NCBI GenBank assembly: GCA_946403755.1
Contig: CAMJBC010000001.1
Coordinates: 144,735-180,624, forward strand
From: an uncultured Mycoplasmatota bacterium
Lineage (GTDB): Bacteria > Bacillota_I > Bacilli_A > RF39 > UBA660
DNA: 35,890 nt
Reading direction: 5' to 3'
Shown piece by piece: positions 14,431 through 22,291 of this stretch; position 1 is the first letter of the stretch, and each line of letters begins with the position of its first letter. Under the pieces are notes generated by a model, which saw nothing but the letters and a program-made list of their open reading frames with translations, did no database searches and had not been told where the DNA came from. Position numbers and translations under genes: made by a program.

Positions 14431-14493
14431 ACTTTTCCCGTATAATCTCATAGTACGATAGAGAAAACTATCAACGACAATATAATCGGTCAT
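14428..14493 (-). CDS. 21-residue ORF, possible leader peptide
   Basis: ATG at 14493, eight bases after a strong AAAGGAGG. The peptide starts MTDYIVVDSF and ends MRLYGKS, then TAA. Codons such as ACC, GTC, CTC and GGG are unusual for this AT-rich window, which argues against chance and hints at transfer or a constrained RNA. The stop overlaps terminator T2, and a CGTACTAT stretch inside the ORF can pair with upstream ATAGTACG. The position between two terminators and ahead of an exporter suggests an attenuation peptide. Not recognised. Confidence 0.6.
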   Translation of the reverse strand: MTDYIVVDSFLYRTMRLYGKS

Positions 14494-14520
14494 AATTTTT
14501 ATCCTCCTTTCTTTTAAGGT

Positions 14521-14645
14521 GGCCGTACTATAAAAATTAATAAAAAAAGTACGCAGTCACCATATTAGTGACTCCGTACTTGTAAAAGTTCGTGTAGGTT
14601 TTACCCCGAGATAGCTAACCAAATTGTATATATCTCCTCACTTGC
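14521..14645 (-). promoter_or_regulatory. Structured leader region upstream of the ABC exporter
   Basis: The RNA begins near 14644. GAGAUA/UAUCUC and GUAAAA/UUUUAC hairpins precede terminator T1. Downstream of T1, AUAGUACGGCC (14531-14521) can pair with the T1 3' arm (GCGUACU), and CCACCUU can pair with the AAGGAGG of the 21-residue ORF (six of seven positions pair). A GAGGAG (14639-14634) might serve a TTG at 14622 whose frame ends inside T1. No known riboswitch class is recognised. Confidence 0.55.
14541..14580 (-). terminator. Leader terminator T1
   Basis: AGTACGGAGTCAC and GTGACTGCGTACT pair with one internal mismatch around a seven-base loop, followed by seven Ts on the minus strand. 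It probably also ends the thrS transcript. Confidence 0.88.
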
Positions 14646-14650
14646 TAGCA

Positions 14651-14679
14651 AGTTTAGCACAATTTTTTTACTTTGTCAA
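14651..14679 (-). promoter_or_regulatory. Promoter of the ABC leader
   Basis: TTGACA (14679-14674), a 17-base spacer and TAAACT (14656-14651) with extended TGC on the minus strand, directly after the thrS stop codon. Confidence 0.85.
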
Positions 14680-14680
14680 A

Positions 14681-16438
14681 TTATTTATGTTTTTGTTCAA
14701 TTTCTTTTTTTACTAATTTAACAAAATCTTTTTGACTTAAGTTAGAAGTATCATTGCTTCCATAGCATCTATAACTAATAGATTTATCGTCTCTTTCTTT
14801 ATCTCCTAGTATAAGAGCATATGGTATTTTACTTACAACACTTTCTCTCATCTTATAACTTAATTTTTCTTCTCTATCATCAAGTTTAACTCTAATTCCT
14901 TCTTTTTCTAACATATCGAATATTTCATGAGCATATTCTAAATGATATTCATTATTAACAGGAATAATATTTACTTGAACTGGACTTAACCATAATGGTA
15001 AAGCACCTTTAGTTTCTTCAAGAATATAAGCCATAAATCTATCAAGTGAACCTAATATTGCTCTATGAAGAACAACTGGAGTTTTCTTTTCACCATTTTT
15101 ATCTATATATTTTAGATCAAATTTAGCTGGTAAACAGAAATCTAATTGACAAGTTGATAATGTATATTCATTACCTACTGCAGGTTTAACATTAACATCT
15201 AATTTAGGTCCATAGAAAGCAGCTTCACCTATTTCTTCAGTATATTCTATACCAAGTTCATTTAATACTTCACGTAATTCATTTTCTGCTTTATTCCACA
15301 TTTCATCATCTGGATGATATTTTTCTTTATCTTCAGGATCTCTTAAAGATAAAACACATCTATAATCTGTAATATTAAAATCTTTATATACATCAAATAT
15401 TAAATCTACTACGCTCTTAAACTCATCCTTTATTTGTTCTGGAGTTACAAATAAGTGGGCATCATTTTGACAGAAATGTCTTCCTCTTTCGATACCTTTT
15501 ACTGCTCCTGAAGCTTCAAATCTAAAGTCATGAGCTATTTCACCTATTCTAATTGGTAAATCTTTATATGAATGTAATGTATTAGAATAAATCATCATAT
15601 GATGAGGACAGTTCATTGGTCTTAATACAAAACTTTCTCCTTCTAATTCCATTGCTGGGAACATATTATCTTTATAATGATCCCAGTGACCACTAGTTTT
15701 GTATAAATCAACAGTTCCAACACATGGAGTTAATACATGTTGATATCCTAGTTTTCTTTCTTTACCTTTAATATAATTTTCTAATTCTTCCCATATAATA
15801 TAACCATTTGGTAAGAACATTGGTAAACCTCTACCAACTAGGTCATCAGACATAAATATTCCTAAATCTTTACCTATTTTTCTATGATCTCTTTCTTTAG
15901 CTTCTTCTAATTCATGTAAGTATTCATTCAAATCTTCTTCATTATCATATGCTACTCCATATATTCTTTGTAGCATTTTATTTTTAGCATCACCTTTCCA
16001 ATAAGCTCCACTAACTTTTAATAACTTAAAGTATTTAATTTTCTTAGTTGATTCTACATGTGGCCCTCTACAAAGATCAATAAAATCATCTTGTTTGTAA
16101 GCAGAAATAACTGTATCATTTTCATCCATTCTACTTATTAAATCTTGTTTATATTCATCATCTTTAAACATATCTAATGCTTCTTCTTTAGATAGTTCTA
16201 TTCTTTTAATTAATTTATCTGATTTAGAGATTTTTTTCATTTCTTTTTCAATATTTGGTAAATCTTCTTCGGTTAATGTTACATCTCCTAAATCAATGTC
16301 ATAGTAAAATCCCTCATCAATTACTGGACCAACCCAATATTTTGCATGTGGGTATAAATGCTTTACTGCATGAGCAAGTAGATGAGCACAACTATGATTT
16401 AACATATTTAGTTTTTCATCATTTTTAATTTCTTTCAT
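14681..16438 (-). CDS. thrS: Threonyl-tRNA synthetase lacking the TGS domain
   Basis: 585 residues, about 55-60 shorter than the usual bacterial enzyme. The missing part is the N-terminal TGS domain: the protein opens almost directly with the editing domain (NHSCAHLLAHAV, HXXXH) and keeps LCRGPHV. Class II motif 2 and zinc ligands are intact (RPMNCPHHMM and GRHFCQNDAHLF), with motif 3 in LHRAILGSLDRF and a C-terminal anticodon-binding domain (VNIIPVN...LILGDKE). AAGGAGG just before the ATG, and the T-box terminator upstream of it, fix the start. Charging and editing should be normal. Confidence 0.97.
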   Translation of the reverse strand: MKEIKNDEKLNMLNHSCAHLLAHAVKHLYPHAKYWVGPVIDEGFYYDIDLGDVTLTEEDLPNIEKEMKKISKSDKLIKRIELSKEEALDMFKDDEYKQDLISRMDENDTVISAYKQDDFIDLCRGPHVESTKKIKYFKLLKVSGAYWKGDAKNKMLQRIYGVAYDNEEDLNEYLHELEEAKERDHRKIGKDLGIFMSDDLVGRGLPMFLPNGYIIWEELENYIKGKERKLGYQHVLTPCVGTVDLYKTSGHWDHYKDNMFPAMELEGESFVLRPMNCPHHMMIYSNTLHSYKDLPIRIGEIAHDFRFEASGAVKGIERGRHFCQNDAHLFVTPEQIKDEFKSVVDLIFDVYKDFNITDYRCVLSLRDPEDKEKYHPDDEMWNKAENELREVLNELGIEYTEEIGEAAFYGPKLDVNVKPAVGNEYTLSTCQLDFCLPAKFDLKYIDKNGEKKTPVVLHRAILGSLDRFMAYILEETKGALPLWLSPVQVNIIPVNNEYHLEYAHEIFDMLEKEGIRVKLDDREEKLSYKMRESVVSKIPYALILGDKERDDKSISYRCYGSNDTSNLSQKDFVKLVKKEIEQKHK

Positions 16439-16459
16439 TTTTTCCTCCTTCTAAAAAAT

Positions 16460-16645
16460 AAAAAAGGATGGTACTAAGGAGTCATTTCTGACGGTACCAT
16501 CCTTTTATTAACTTATTTGTTTTGTAACGAGAACAACTCGTAGGCTATTAACCTCATACAATTAGTAGTAACTTTTAAACAATTACTTTAGTTTACACCA
16601 ACCACTAAATCTCTTTGCTAATTAGTTTAAAAATCTCGTCTAATT
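16460..16645 (-). promoter_or_regulatory. T-box leader (threonine) upstream of thrS
   Basis: The T-box core AGGATGGTACCGTC (minus strand, about 16503-16490) overlaps a terminator GGATGGTAC...GTACCATCC with a six-T tract at 16465-16460. Stem I shows AAAGAGATTTAGTGGTTGGT (about 16616-16597), and its 3' side reads GTTACTACTAAT, containing ACT (Thr) in the specifier region. UGGU fits discriminator A. The exact specifier register is uncertain because TAC also occurs there. Confidence 0.88.
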
Positions 16646-16662
16646 AATTCATTTATGTAGTA

Positions 16663-16691
16663 ATTATATTACTATTTTAATAATTAAGCAA
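16663..16691 (-). promoter_or_regulatory. Promoter of T-box-thrS
   Basis: TTGCTT (16691-16686), a 17-base spacer and TATAAT (16668-16663) on the minus strand. The -35 box overlaps the last codons and stop of the upstream gene. Confidence 0.7.
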
Positions 16692-17394
16692 CATCTTTTG
16701 CTTCTTTTTTCTTGCTTTCAGCTAATAAACTAATTTTTTCACTTAAAGCTTTTAATTCAAATTCACTTAATTCTGATATTGCTTTTGCTATATCACTATT
16801 AGATACTTTATTTTCATTTTCATCAGGTACTACTATTACTTCAGGTACTTTTTCAACATAATCTACTTCTTCATTATTTTCTGCTTTTTCAGCTACGAAT
16901 GGAGTAATTTTATTATCTGGATTCTTTTCAAATTCACGTGTTATATATTCAATAGGAGTTTCCTCTTCATCATATATCTCATTTATATCTAGCTTTCTAG
17001 CTTTATAAGTTCCAACATCTTCATATTTAAAAATATTAGGGTCATAAGCTAGTGAAGCTTCAGCTTGTTCTTCTTCTGTTCTAAATATTTCTTCATCTTC
17101 TTTAGAAATATAGTTTCCATTATCTATCTCTTCTTTCATTAATAATCCTACTGGATCTTCACTATTAACTAAAGACATAGCTTTAAATGCAAAGTAAAAA
17201 GGAATAAAACCTTTTAGGAAATATTTAAACCAATCATTAAATCTATATAAACTGTTTTTGTCTCTTTCTGTATATCCAGCTGCTCTTAATCTTTTTCTTA
17301 AAGCAGGTATTCTTTTGGCAGAGTTAATTACTGTTATACCATAAGCAGTAGATATTAATTGACAAACAACATAAATCCAAAATACGTAATACAT
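16684..17394 (-). CDS. Membrane protein of unknown function
   Basis: 236 residues. A membrane helix at about 3-22 (MYYVFWIYVVCQLISTAYGI) and a second at about 58-72 (FLKGFIPFYFAFKAM) are separated by a basic stretch. The C-terminal two thirds are soluble, very acidic and repetitive in Glu and Asp, ending in a possible helix (ELSEFELKALSEKISLLAES). Not recognised. It stands alone between a promoter-terminator junction and the thrS promoter. The low-complexity acidic tail suggests a cytoplasmic scaffold or interaction segment. Confidence 0.8.
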   Translation of the reverse strand: MYYVFWIYVVCQLISTAYGITVINSAKRIPALRKRLRAAGYTERDKNSLYRFNDWFKYFLKGFIPFYFAFKAMSLVNSEDPVGLLMKEEIDNGNYISKEDEEIFRTEEEQAEASLAYDPNIFKYEDVGTYKARKLDINEIYDEEETPIEYITREFEKNPDNKITPFVAEKAENNEEVDYVEKVPEVIVVPDENENKVSNSDIAKAISELSEFELKALSEKISLLAESKKKEAKDVA

Positions 17395-17425
17395 AACCTA
17401 TACCCCTTTCTTAAATTGCTCGAAT

Positions 17426-17454
17426 ATTATACCAAAAAAGTGCCTTAATGTCAA
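17426..17454 (-). promoter_or_regulatory. Promoter nested in the dnaI terminator
   Basis: TTGACA (17454-17449), a 17-base spacer and TATAAT (17431-17426) with extended TGG on the minus strand. TTGA of the -35 box is the terminator loop. Confidence 0.88.
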
Positions 17455-17463
17455 CATTAAGGC
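17434..17463 (-). terminator. Terminator of dnaB-dnaI
   Basis: GCCTTAATG-ttga-CATTAAGGC, nine perfect pairs, followed by ACTTTTTT on the minus strand. It begins at the dnaI stop codon. Confidence 0.88.
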
Positions 17464-18365
17464 TAATTTCTTTTATTTTTACTAATTAATTTATCTTCTA
17501 CTGTGAGATATTTTATTCTTTCAATTATTCTTCTCGCTTTAATTTCATCTGAATCATTTTTAGTATCACTAAGTACACTTTCTAACTCTTCTATAGTAAA
17601 GTTTGAAGTAAAAAATGTAGTTAAATCATTATCCATTCTATATTGAAGAATTGTTCCTAAAACCTCATCTCTAGACCAAGATGTATTGTTTTCAGCACCT
17701 ATATCATCTAGTAACAATATATCAGCATCCATTATTTCATTTAATATATCATCATAATTTGAATCATTAAATGATGCTTTTAGAGTTTTTAATAATGATG
17801 GATAATAAACATTTACTGTTTTATAGCCTTTATTTGACAGTTCATTTAATAATGCACTTAATATATAAGATTTACCACTACCAAATGAACCACTTAAATA
17901 CATACCTTTAACACTTTCACCAGATATTTTTTTCTTTAAGAAATCTTTTATATATTTAAGAATACTTGTTCTTTCTTTTTCACTTATTAAATCACTTAAT
18001 GAAGCATTTTGAAGTACTTTAGGTGTCTCAAAAAATATTGTGTTATTTTTTAAACTATCTTCTTTATAATACTTACATGGTTTATATGAGAATTCTAAAT
18101 AATCTTTAATAACTTCAGGATAATATACATGACCTGATACTTCATTTTTACATTTATCTAAACCTTTACATTTAGAACAATTCTTAAGTTCACAAACTGT
18201 ACTTTCTAGTTTAGAAGTATATTTCATAAGTACTTCATCATCACATTTAAGTCTAGTACATAATTTTTTAAATGTATCATCTTCGCCAGCTAAAATAAAC
18301 TCTTTTCTTAAGTCATCATTAATAGCTTTTTTACTCTTTTTAACAAAACTTTGTGATTTTATCAT
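17463..18365 (-). CDS. dnaI: Helicase loader DnaI
   Basis: 300 residues. It loads the replicative helicase at the origin and at restart sites, together with DnaB and DnaD-type proteins. The N-terminal zinc-binding region has cysteines in CELKNCSKCKGLDKC. The AAA+ domain has Walker A GSFGSGKS (about 157), Walker B ILLLDDIGAE (about 217), sensor 1 in FFTSNF and a C-terminal arginine-rich ARRIIERI. Length is usual. It overlaps the dnaB stop by four bases (ATGA), so the two are co-translated. Confidence 0.95.
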   Translation of the reverse strand: MIKSQSFVKKSKKAINDDLRKEFILAGEDDTFKKLCTRLKCDDEVLMKYTSKLESTVCELKNCSKCKGLDKCKNEVSGHVYYPEVIKDYLEFSYKPCKYYKEDSLKNNTIFFETPKVLQNASLSDLISEKERTSILKYIKDFLKKKISGESVKGMYLSGSFGSGKSYILSALLNELSNKGYKTVNVYYPSLLKTLKASFNDSNYDDILNEIMDADILLLDDIGAENNTSWSRDEVLGTILQYRMDNDLTTFFTSNFTIEELESVLSDTKNDSDEIKARRIIERIKYLTVEDKLISKNKRN

Positions 18366-19639
18366 TTTCTAAACTCCTCTAAAAATTCTTTGAAGTCATT
18401 ATCTTCTTCATCTGTAGTAGATTCAATTCTTTCATTAAACCATGATGGTATAACTTTATTCTTTGTTTTAGTTTTAGTACCAGATATATTTTTCTTATGT
18501 TCTTTTTCTGCGATAGACATTGCTTCTTCTGCAGTTTCTACATTGCTTCTTTTCCAATGACCTGCGATTGTTTCTACGTAAGACTTAGTAAACTTATTAT
18601 TATTTGTTCTAAGTACATAATCTATTAATACATTTATAACTGCAGGATTAAGTTTTTGATCTTCAAGTAAACCTTCTAATATTTCCATATCTTTACTAGT
18701 TGGTTTACCACCTTTATATTTTGCTTTAAGAAATTCATATGGAGAATATTTTTCAAATACTCTAATCATTCTACCTCTATTTGAATTATCACCTTCAGCG
18801 CTTTTTAAATATTCAGGTTGACTCTTAAATAATAAACTAGGTAATCTATTATCATTATTAAATTGATAGAATTTTCTTGTTTTCTTTCTTAATTCTTCTT
18901 TTACAATATTACCTTTTTCATTAAGGGATGCTCTTATAATATCAGCCATAGTAACTGGATCTATATCATATAGGAAAGATAAATTAATTATTAATTCTTT
19001 CATTGATTTATTTAAACATTTTGGATTAAATATACCTTCTCCAATAGATGAAACTAATAAATCAAAATCATAATCTAATTCATAAGTTAATAATAACTTA
19101 TTTTTAGAAATAATATTTTCCCCAGTATATTCTAACGCAGTATAATTTCTAGATTTAAATACACTATCAAAACTAGCTGAAATATCTTCATAATCTTTTA
19201 ATGAAACACTAGGCTCTTTAAAATATTCATATAATCTATTGTATTCATTTTTACCAACATTATTATATAAAACAACATTAAATATAGGATGTGAAAAGAA
19301 TTCACTTGGTGAAACTGGACTATATATTTCATAAACATATGAATTAATATCATCTTTATGATAATAAGATTTTAAAAGTCCAATTCCCTCTAATTTAAGA
19401 CGTGCTTCTTTAATATTATCAAGTGTTAGTCCCATACTTGTCATTAAATGATGATGAGTTAATTCAGGAGATATTAAAGTATTTCCTGCTTCTGTTTGCA
19501 ATTTTAAGTATAATGAAACAGCCATATTTCCAATAATTGGCATATATAGCATATTTAAAACAAGTTTATCCATTTCTGATAATAAACTTTTATCAACAAC
19601 TACATATATATCTGCTGGATATAAACTTACTTTTTTCAT
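18362..19639 (-). CDS. dnaB: Replication initiation protein DnaB (Firmicutes type, helicase co-loader)
   Basis: 425 residues. It is the Bacillus-type DnaB, which recruits the helicase-loader complex to the origin and membrane, not the helicase. It opens MKKVSLYPADIYVVVDKSLL with a winged-helix-like N-terminal region, and the C-terminal half carries a DnaB/DnaD-like region with YSPYEFLKAKYKGGKPT and LRTNNNKFTKSYVETIAGHW. GAGG lies before the ATG. Pairing with dnaI in one operon is the standard arrangement and supports the call. Confidence 0.92.
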   Translation of the reverse strand: MKKVSLYPADIYVVVDKSLLSEMDKLVLNMLYMPIIGNMAVSLYLKLQTEAGNTLISPELTHHHLMTSMGLTLDNIKEARLKLEGIGLLKSYYHKDDINSYVYEIYSPVSPSEFFSHPIFNVVLYNNVGKNEYNRLYEYFKEPSVSLKDYEDISASFDSVFKSRNYTALEYTGENIISKNKLLLTYELDYDFDLLVSSIGEGIFNPKCLNKSMKELIINLSFLYDIDPVTMADIIRASLNEKGNIVKEELRKKTRKFYQFNNDNRLPSLLFKSQPEYLKSAEGDNSNRGRMIRVFEKYSPYEFLKAKYKGGKPTSKDMEILEGLLEDQKLNPAVINVLIDYVLRTNNNKFTKSYVETIAGHWKRSNVETAEEAMSIAEKEHKKNISGTKTKTKNKVIPSWFNERIESTTDEEDNDFKEFLEEFRK

Positions 19640-19668
19640 ACTACCTCATCAAATTAATTATACATTAT

Positions 19669-19697
19669 ATTATAAAAATAAAAAAGAACTTATTCAA
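19669..19697 (-). promoter_or_regulatory. Promoter of dnaB-dnaI, nested in a terminator
   Basis: TTGAAT (19697-19692), a 17-base spacer and TATAAT (19674-19669) on the minus strand. The -35 box sits in the loop of the upstream terminator. Confidence 0.82.
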
Positions 19698-19707
19698 GTA
19701 AGTTCTT
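19676..19707 (-). terminator. Terminator of the TPM gene
   Basis: AAGAACTTA-cttgaa-TAAGTTCTT, nine pairs, followed by a T-rich tract on the minus strand. Confidence 0.85.
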
Positions 19708-19719
19708 AATTATTTTTTA

Positions 19720-20604
19720 TTAAAATCTGTGGCCTCCACCACCACCAGAGAAGCCTCCTCCTCCACCGGAGAATCCACCGCCTCCGCCAGAGTGGGCTCC
19801 GCCGCTACCGCCTGATGATGAACTACGTGGTGAATATACTTTATGTGTACCATCACTTTTAACATCTATTGATTTTACAACAAATGATATGTCACAATTT
19901 TCTAATATATCTGAATTCTTAGCTGCTTTTATTTTAGATTTTTGTAATACATAAATAAAGCTAATAAAGAATCCTGTAACTAATGATAAAACAATATTAC
20001 TAACATGTCTCATTGGTTCATTAATTTTTCCACCTGATAATAATGTTCCAATTTGATCAAATGCTCTACTAGCGCACTCATAATATTGTTGTCTAGATGC
20101 ATATGTATAAATGTTATCAGTAATGATTTCAGCTTTTTGCTTAGTTATTATTTTATAATTCCAACCTTCTGATACAACATATATCCATCTATTTCTAGGA
20201 TCCATATCAATAATAAGCATTGTTCCACTACCATTACCAAAATTTTTATAATAGTAATCTGTCGCATATTCATAAGTGTCTCTATCATTAACTGCTACTG
20301 ATTTAAATATAATATTACCATACTCAGTTAATGGTTTCATTTTTTCTCTTAATAATATTAATTCATTGTCATTTAATAATTTAGCATCATCTTCAATTAC
20401 TAAATAATTTCCATTAACAAGTTCTTTATATTGAGAATTATCTTGTACTTGTAATACTTCAGTAGTATTTGTTTCATTACTAGTAAAATAACTATCTAGA
20501 TTATGAGATTCATTAGTTTCTGTTTCATTAAGAGCATATATAGGTGATACTATAAAACAAAATGCTAATAAAAATGTAAAAAATAATTTTAAATTCTTAT
20601 GCAT
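19720..20604 (-). CDS. Secreted or membrane TPM-domain protein with Gly-rich tail
   Basis: 294 residues from the ATG at 20604, eight bases after AGGAGG; the earlier GTG and ATG overlap or crowd that site. It has a signal peptide (about 1-25), a TPM/YgcG-like domain (YLVIEDDAKLLNDNELILLR, then DPRNRWIYVVSEGWNY), one membrane helix (about 210) and a C-terminal SGGGGGFSGGGGG tail ending HRF. The tail is a local GC-rich spot. TPM-domain proteins act at membranes, for example in photosystem repair or as phosphatase-like domains; role here unknown. It overlaps the zinc-ribbon gene and likely works with it. Confidence 0.88.
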   Translation of the reverse strand: MHKNLKLFFTFLLAFCFIVSPIYALNETETNESHNLDSYFTSNETNTTEVLQVQDNSQYKELVNGNYLVIEDDAKLLNDNELILLREKMKPLTEYGNIIFKSVAVNDRDTYEYATDYYYKNFGNGSGTMLIIDMDPRNRWIYVVSEGWNYKIITKQKAEIITDNIYTYASRQQYYECASRAFDQIGTLLSGGKINEPMRHVSNIVLSLVTGFFISFIYVLQKSKIKAAKNSDILENCDISFVVKSIDVKSDGTHKVYSPRSSSSGGSGGAHSGGGGGFSGGGGGFSGGGGGHRF

Positions 20605-22018
20605 TTTCATCACCTCCTCTTTTATTTAATTGAGGCAATTTTCTAGTAGTTAACATATTATGTTCTTTAACTAAGTCTTTGAATGATAATAAAACTAATC
20701 CTAAAGAAATAATTGATGCTCCATAATATATTGAATCTTGAACTAGATTTAATAATACAAGTAATACTGGTAATAAAAATCCAATTAAAGCTTTATATGA
20801 ATATTTAAATCCATGGAATTTTTCTTTCTTAGGTTCTTCTTTCTTTTCATCTTTATTTTCTTCTTTTTTATTTGCTTCTTCTATTAATTTAGTAGCAGAA
20901 TAACCTTTATCATCTTCATGATTTAATTTCTTTTTAATCTTTGAAGCTTGAACTGTTGCTAGAATAAAACTTAAAAAACTAAATATAGCAGCATATATAG
21001 CTACTTTTGTAGGTGTTAATACTACAAAACTATTAATTAATACAAACATTATTGCTGATAATATTAAAGATAAAATAACATACTTTTTAAATGCTACAGG
21101 TAAATCTATAGCAACTTTACCTGTTTGGCCATTTATAACAGCATAACTAACATTTTCATTCTTTTTATCTCTTATAGCTAAGAAGTATACTGGGAAAAAT
21201 GCCATTTTTCTATCAGTAACATCTAAATCAACATTAGCAGTAGTAACATTGTATTGAGAATATTCTCTATTTTTAAATAATCTTTTCCTTGAATCTGCTT
21301 TAGTTATCGCTTCAGCATCATAATCATACACTGCTCCATCTACATTAGAATTATCTGCATAAAAACCAACCATATAGTTTGGATTAAATTCCTTACTCTC
21401 TTTATTATTAAATGGTATAGCTTTACTATATTTATCATAGAAATTGCTAGATAAATCGAAAGAAATTCCATTATATTGAACATCTAAGTCTGCATTTAAC
21501 TTATAGTCATTATAATAAACATAATCTCCACTTCTATAAGCATATTTACTACCCTTAGCAGTATTAATACCATGAAATTCTAAATTATATACAGCATAAG
21601 GCATATAAATACCTCTAAATTTCTCAATAACTACATCATCTTTCATATAATCAGGTACTAAGAAATTCTTTTTGATAATACTTTTATATTCATTAATACA
21701 TTCTTCTTTAGTTTTAGCAAAAGGTATAACTAAATCAGGGCTTAGTTTTTCAGTAACTACGTCATCTAACATAGCTTGAGAACCACAATAACTACAGAAT
21801 GTAATAGCAGTATCATCAAAAGTCATTAAAGTTGCTCCACATTGAGCACATGTATAACTTTTACCTGTTGCTGATAAAGGATTATCTTTCTTTTTAGAAG
21901 TTTTAACTTTAACTTCTAAATTAGTTGGATCAAAATCAGATCTACAATATGGACATGTAACTTTTTGAGTTCCTGCCTTAAACTCCATTTCTCCACCACA
22001 ATGTGGACATTTAATCAT
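20597..22018 (-). CDS. Zinc-ribbon membrane protein
   Basis: 473 residues. Two zinc ribbons open the protein: CPHC at 4-7 with CPYC at 22-25, then CAQC near 57 with CSYC near 77. A long soluble domain follows (RGIYMPYAVYNLEFHG, FFPVYFLAIRDK), then two membrane helices (about 310-365), a charged Lys/Glu linker and two more near 420-450. Such proteins are frequently encoded next to TPM-domain genes, as here, with eight bases of overlap. Function unknown; a membrane complex with the TPM protein is inferred. Confidence 0.85.
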   Translation of the reverse strand: MIKCPHCGGEMEFKAGTQKVTCPYCRSDFDPTNLEVKVKTSKKKDNPLSATGKSYTCAQCGATLMTFDDTAITFCSYCGSQAMLDDVVTEKLSPDLVIPFAKTKEECINEYKSIIKKNFLVPDYMKDDVVIEKFRGIYMPYAVYNLEFHGINTAKGSKYAYRSGDYVYYNDYKLNADLDVQYNGISFDLSSNFYDKYSKAIPFNNKESKEFNPNYMVGFYADNSNVDGAVYDYDAEAITKADSRKRLFKNREYSQYNVTTANVDLDVTDRKMAFFPVYFLAIRDKKNENVSYAVINGQTGKVAIDLPVAFKKYVILSLILSAIMFVLINSFVVLTPTKVAIYAAIFSFLSFILATVQASKIKKKLNHEDDKGYSATKLIEEANKKEENKDEKKEEPKKEKFHGFKYSYKALIGFLLPVLLVLLNLVQDSIYYGASIISLGLVLLSFKDLVKEHNMLTTRKLPQLNKRGGDENA

Positions 22019-22040
22019 ATAATCACCTACTTTATAATGG

Positions 22041-22063
22041 AAAAAGACTTACTGGAATAAGTC
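22041..22063 (-). terminator. Terminator
   Basis: GACTTA-ttccag-TAAGTC followed by five Ts on the minus strand, overlapping the stop of the DUF1292 gene. The stem is short. Confidence 0.6.
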
Positions 22064-22291
22064 CTTATTCTTTTTAATAAATTTATCTAAAATTTCATCA
22101 AATTTATCTTCATCTAATCTTTCTAAATGTTCTTCTCCATTTACTTTATTATAGACTAAATTTCTGATAACAATATTTTTTAAATTATTTACTTCAGCAA
22201 GTAAAAGGTATGTGTTATTGTCTTCTTCAATAGTGTCATATACTTCATATTCATTATTATCTTCTAATGTATATATATCACAATCCAACAC
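22049..22291 (-). CDS. DUF1292-family protein
   Basis: 80 residues from a GTG at 22291, placed eight bases after AGAAGG; an in-frame GTG at 22300 lies within that site. The sequence (YEVYDTIEEDNNTYLLLAEV, RNLVYNKVNGEEHLERLDED) has the pattern of DUF1292, small acidic cytoplasmic proteins common in Firmicutes. It overlaps the end of the upstream gene by 14 bases. Function unknown. Confidence 0.8.
   Translation of the reverse strand: MLDCDIYTLEDNNEYEVYDTIEEDNNTYLLLAEVNNLKNIVIRNLVYNKVNGEEHLERLDEDKFDEILDKFIKKNKDLFQ

Noticed and set aside
14557-14622. TTG-started leader ORF running into terminator T1
   Set aside because: GAGGAG is 11 bases from the TTG, which is too far for comfort, and no coding support exists. 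Kept only as a possibility in the leader entry.
14386-14680. Known riboswitch (SAM, FMN, TPP, preQ1, c-di-GMP, guanidine, THF, fluoride)
   Set aside because: None of their consensus motifs as I know them is present; the region also lacks a T-box core.
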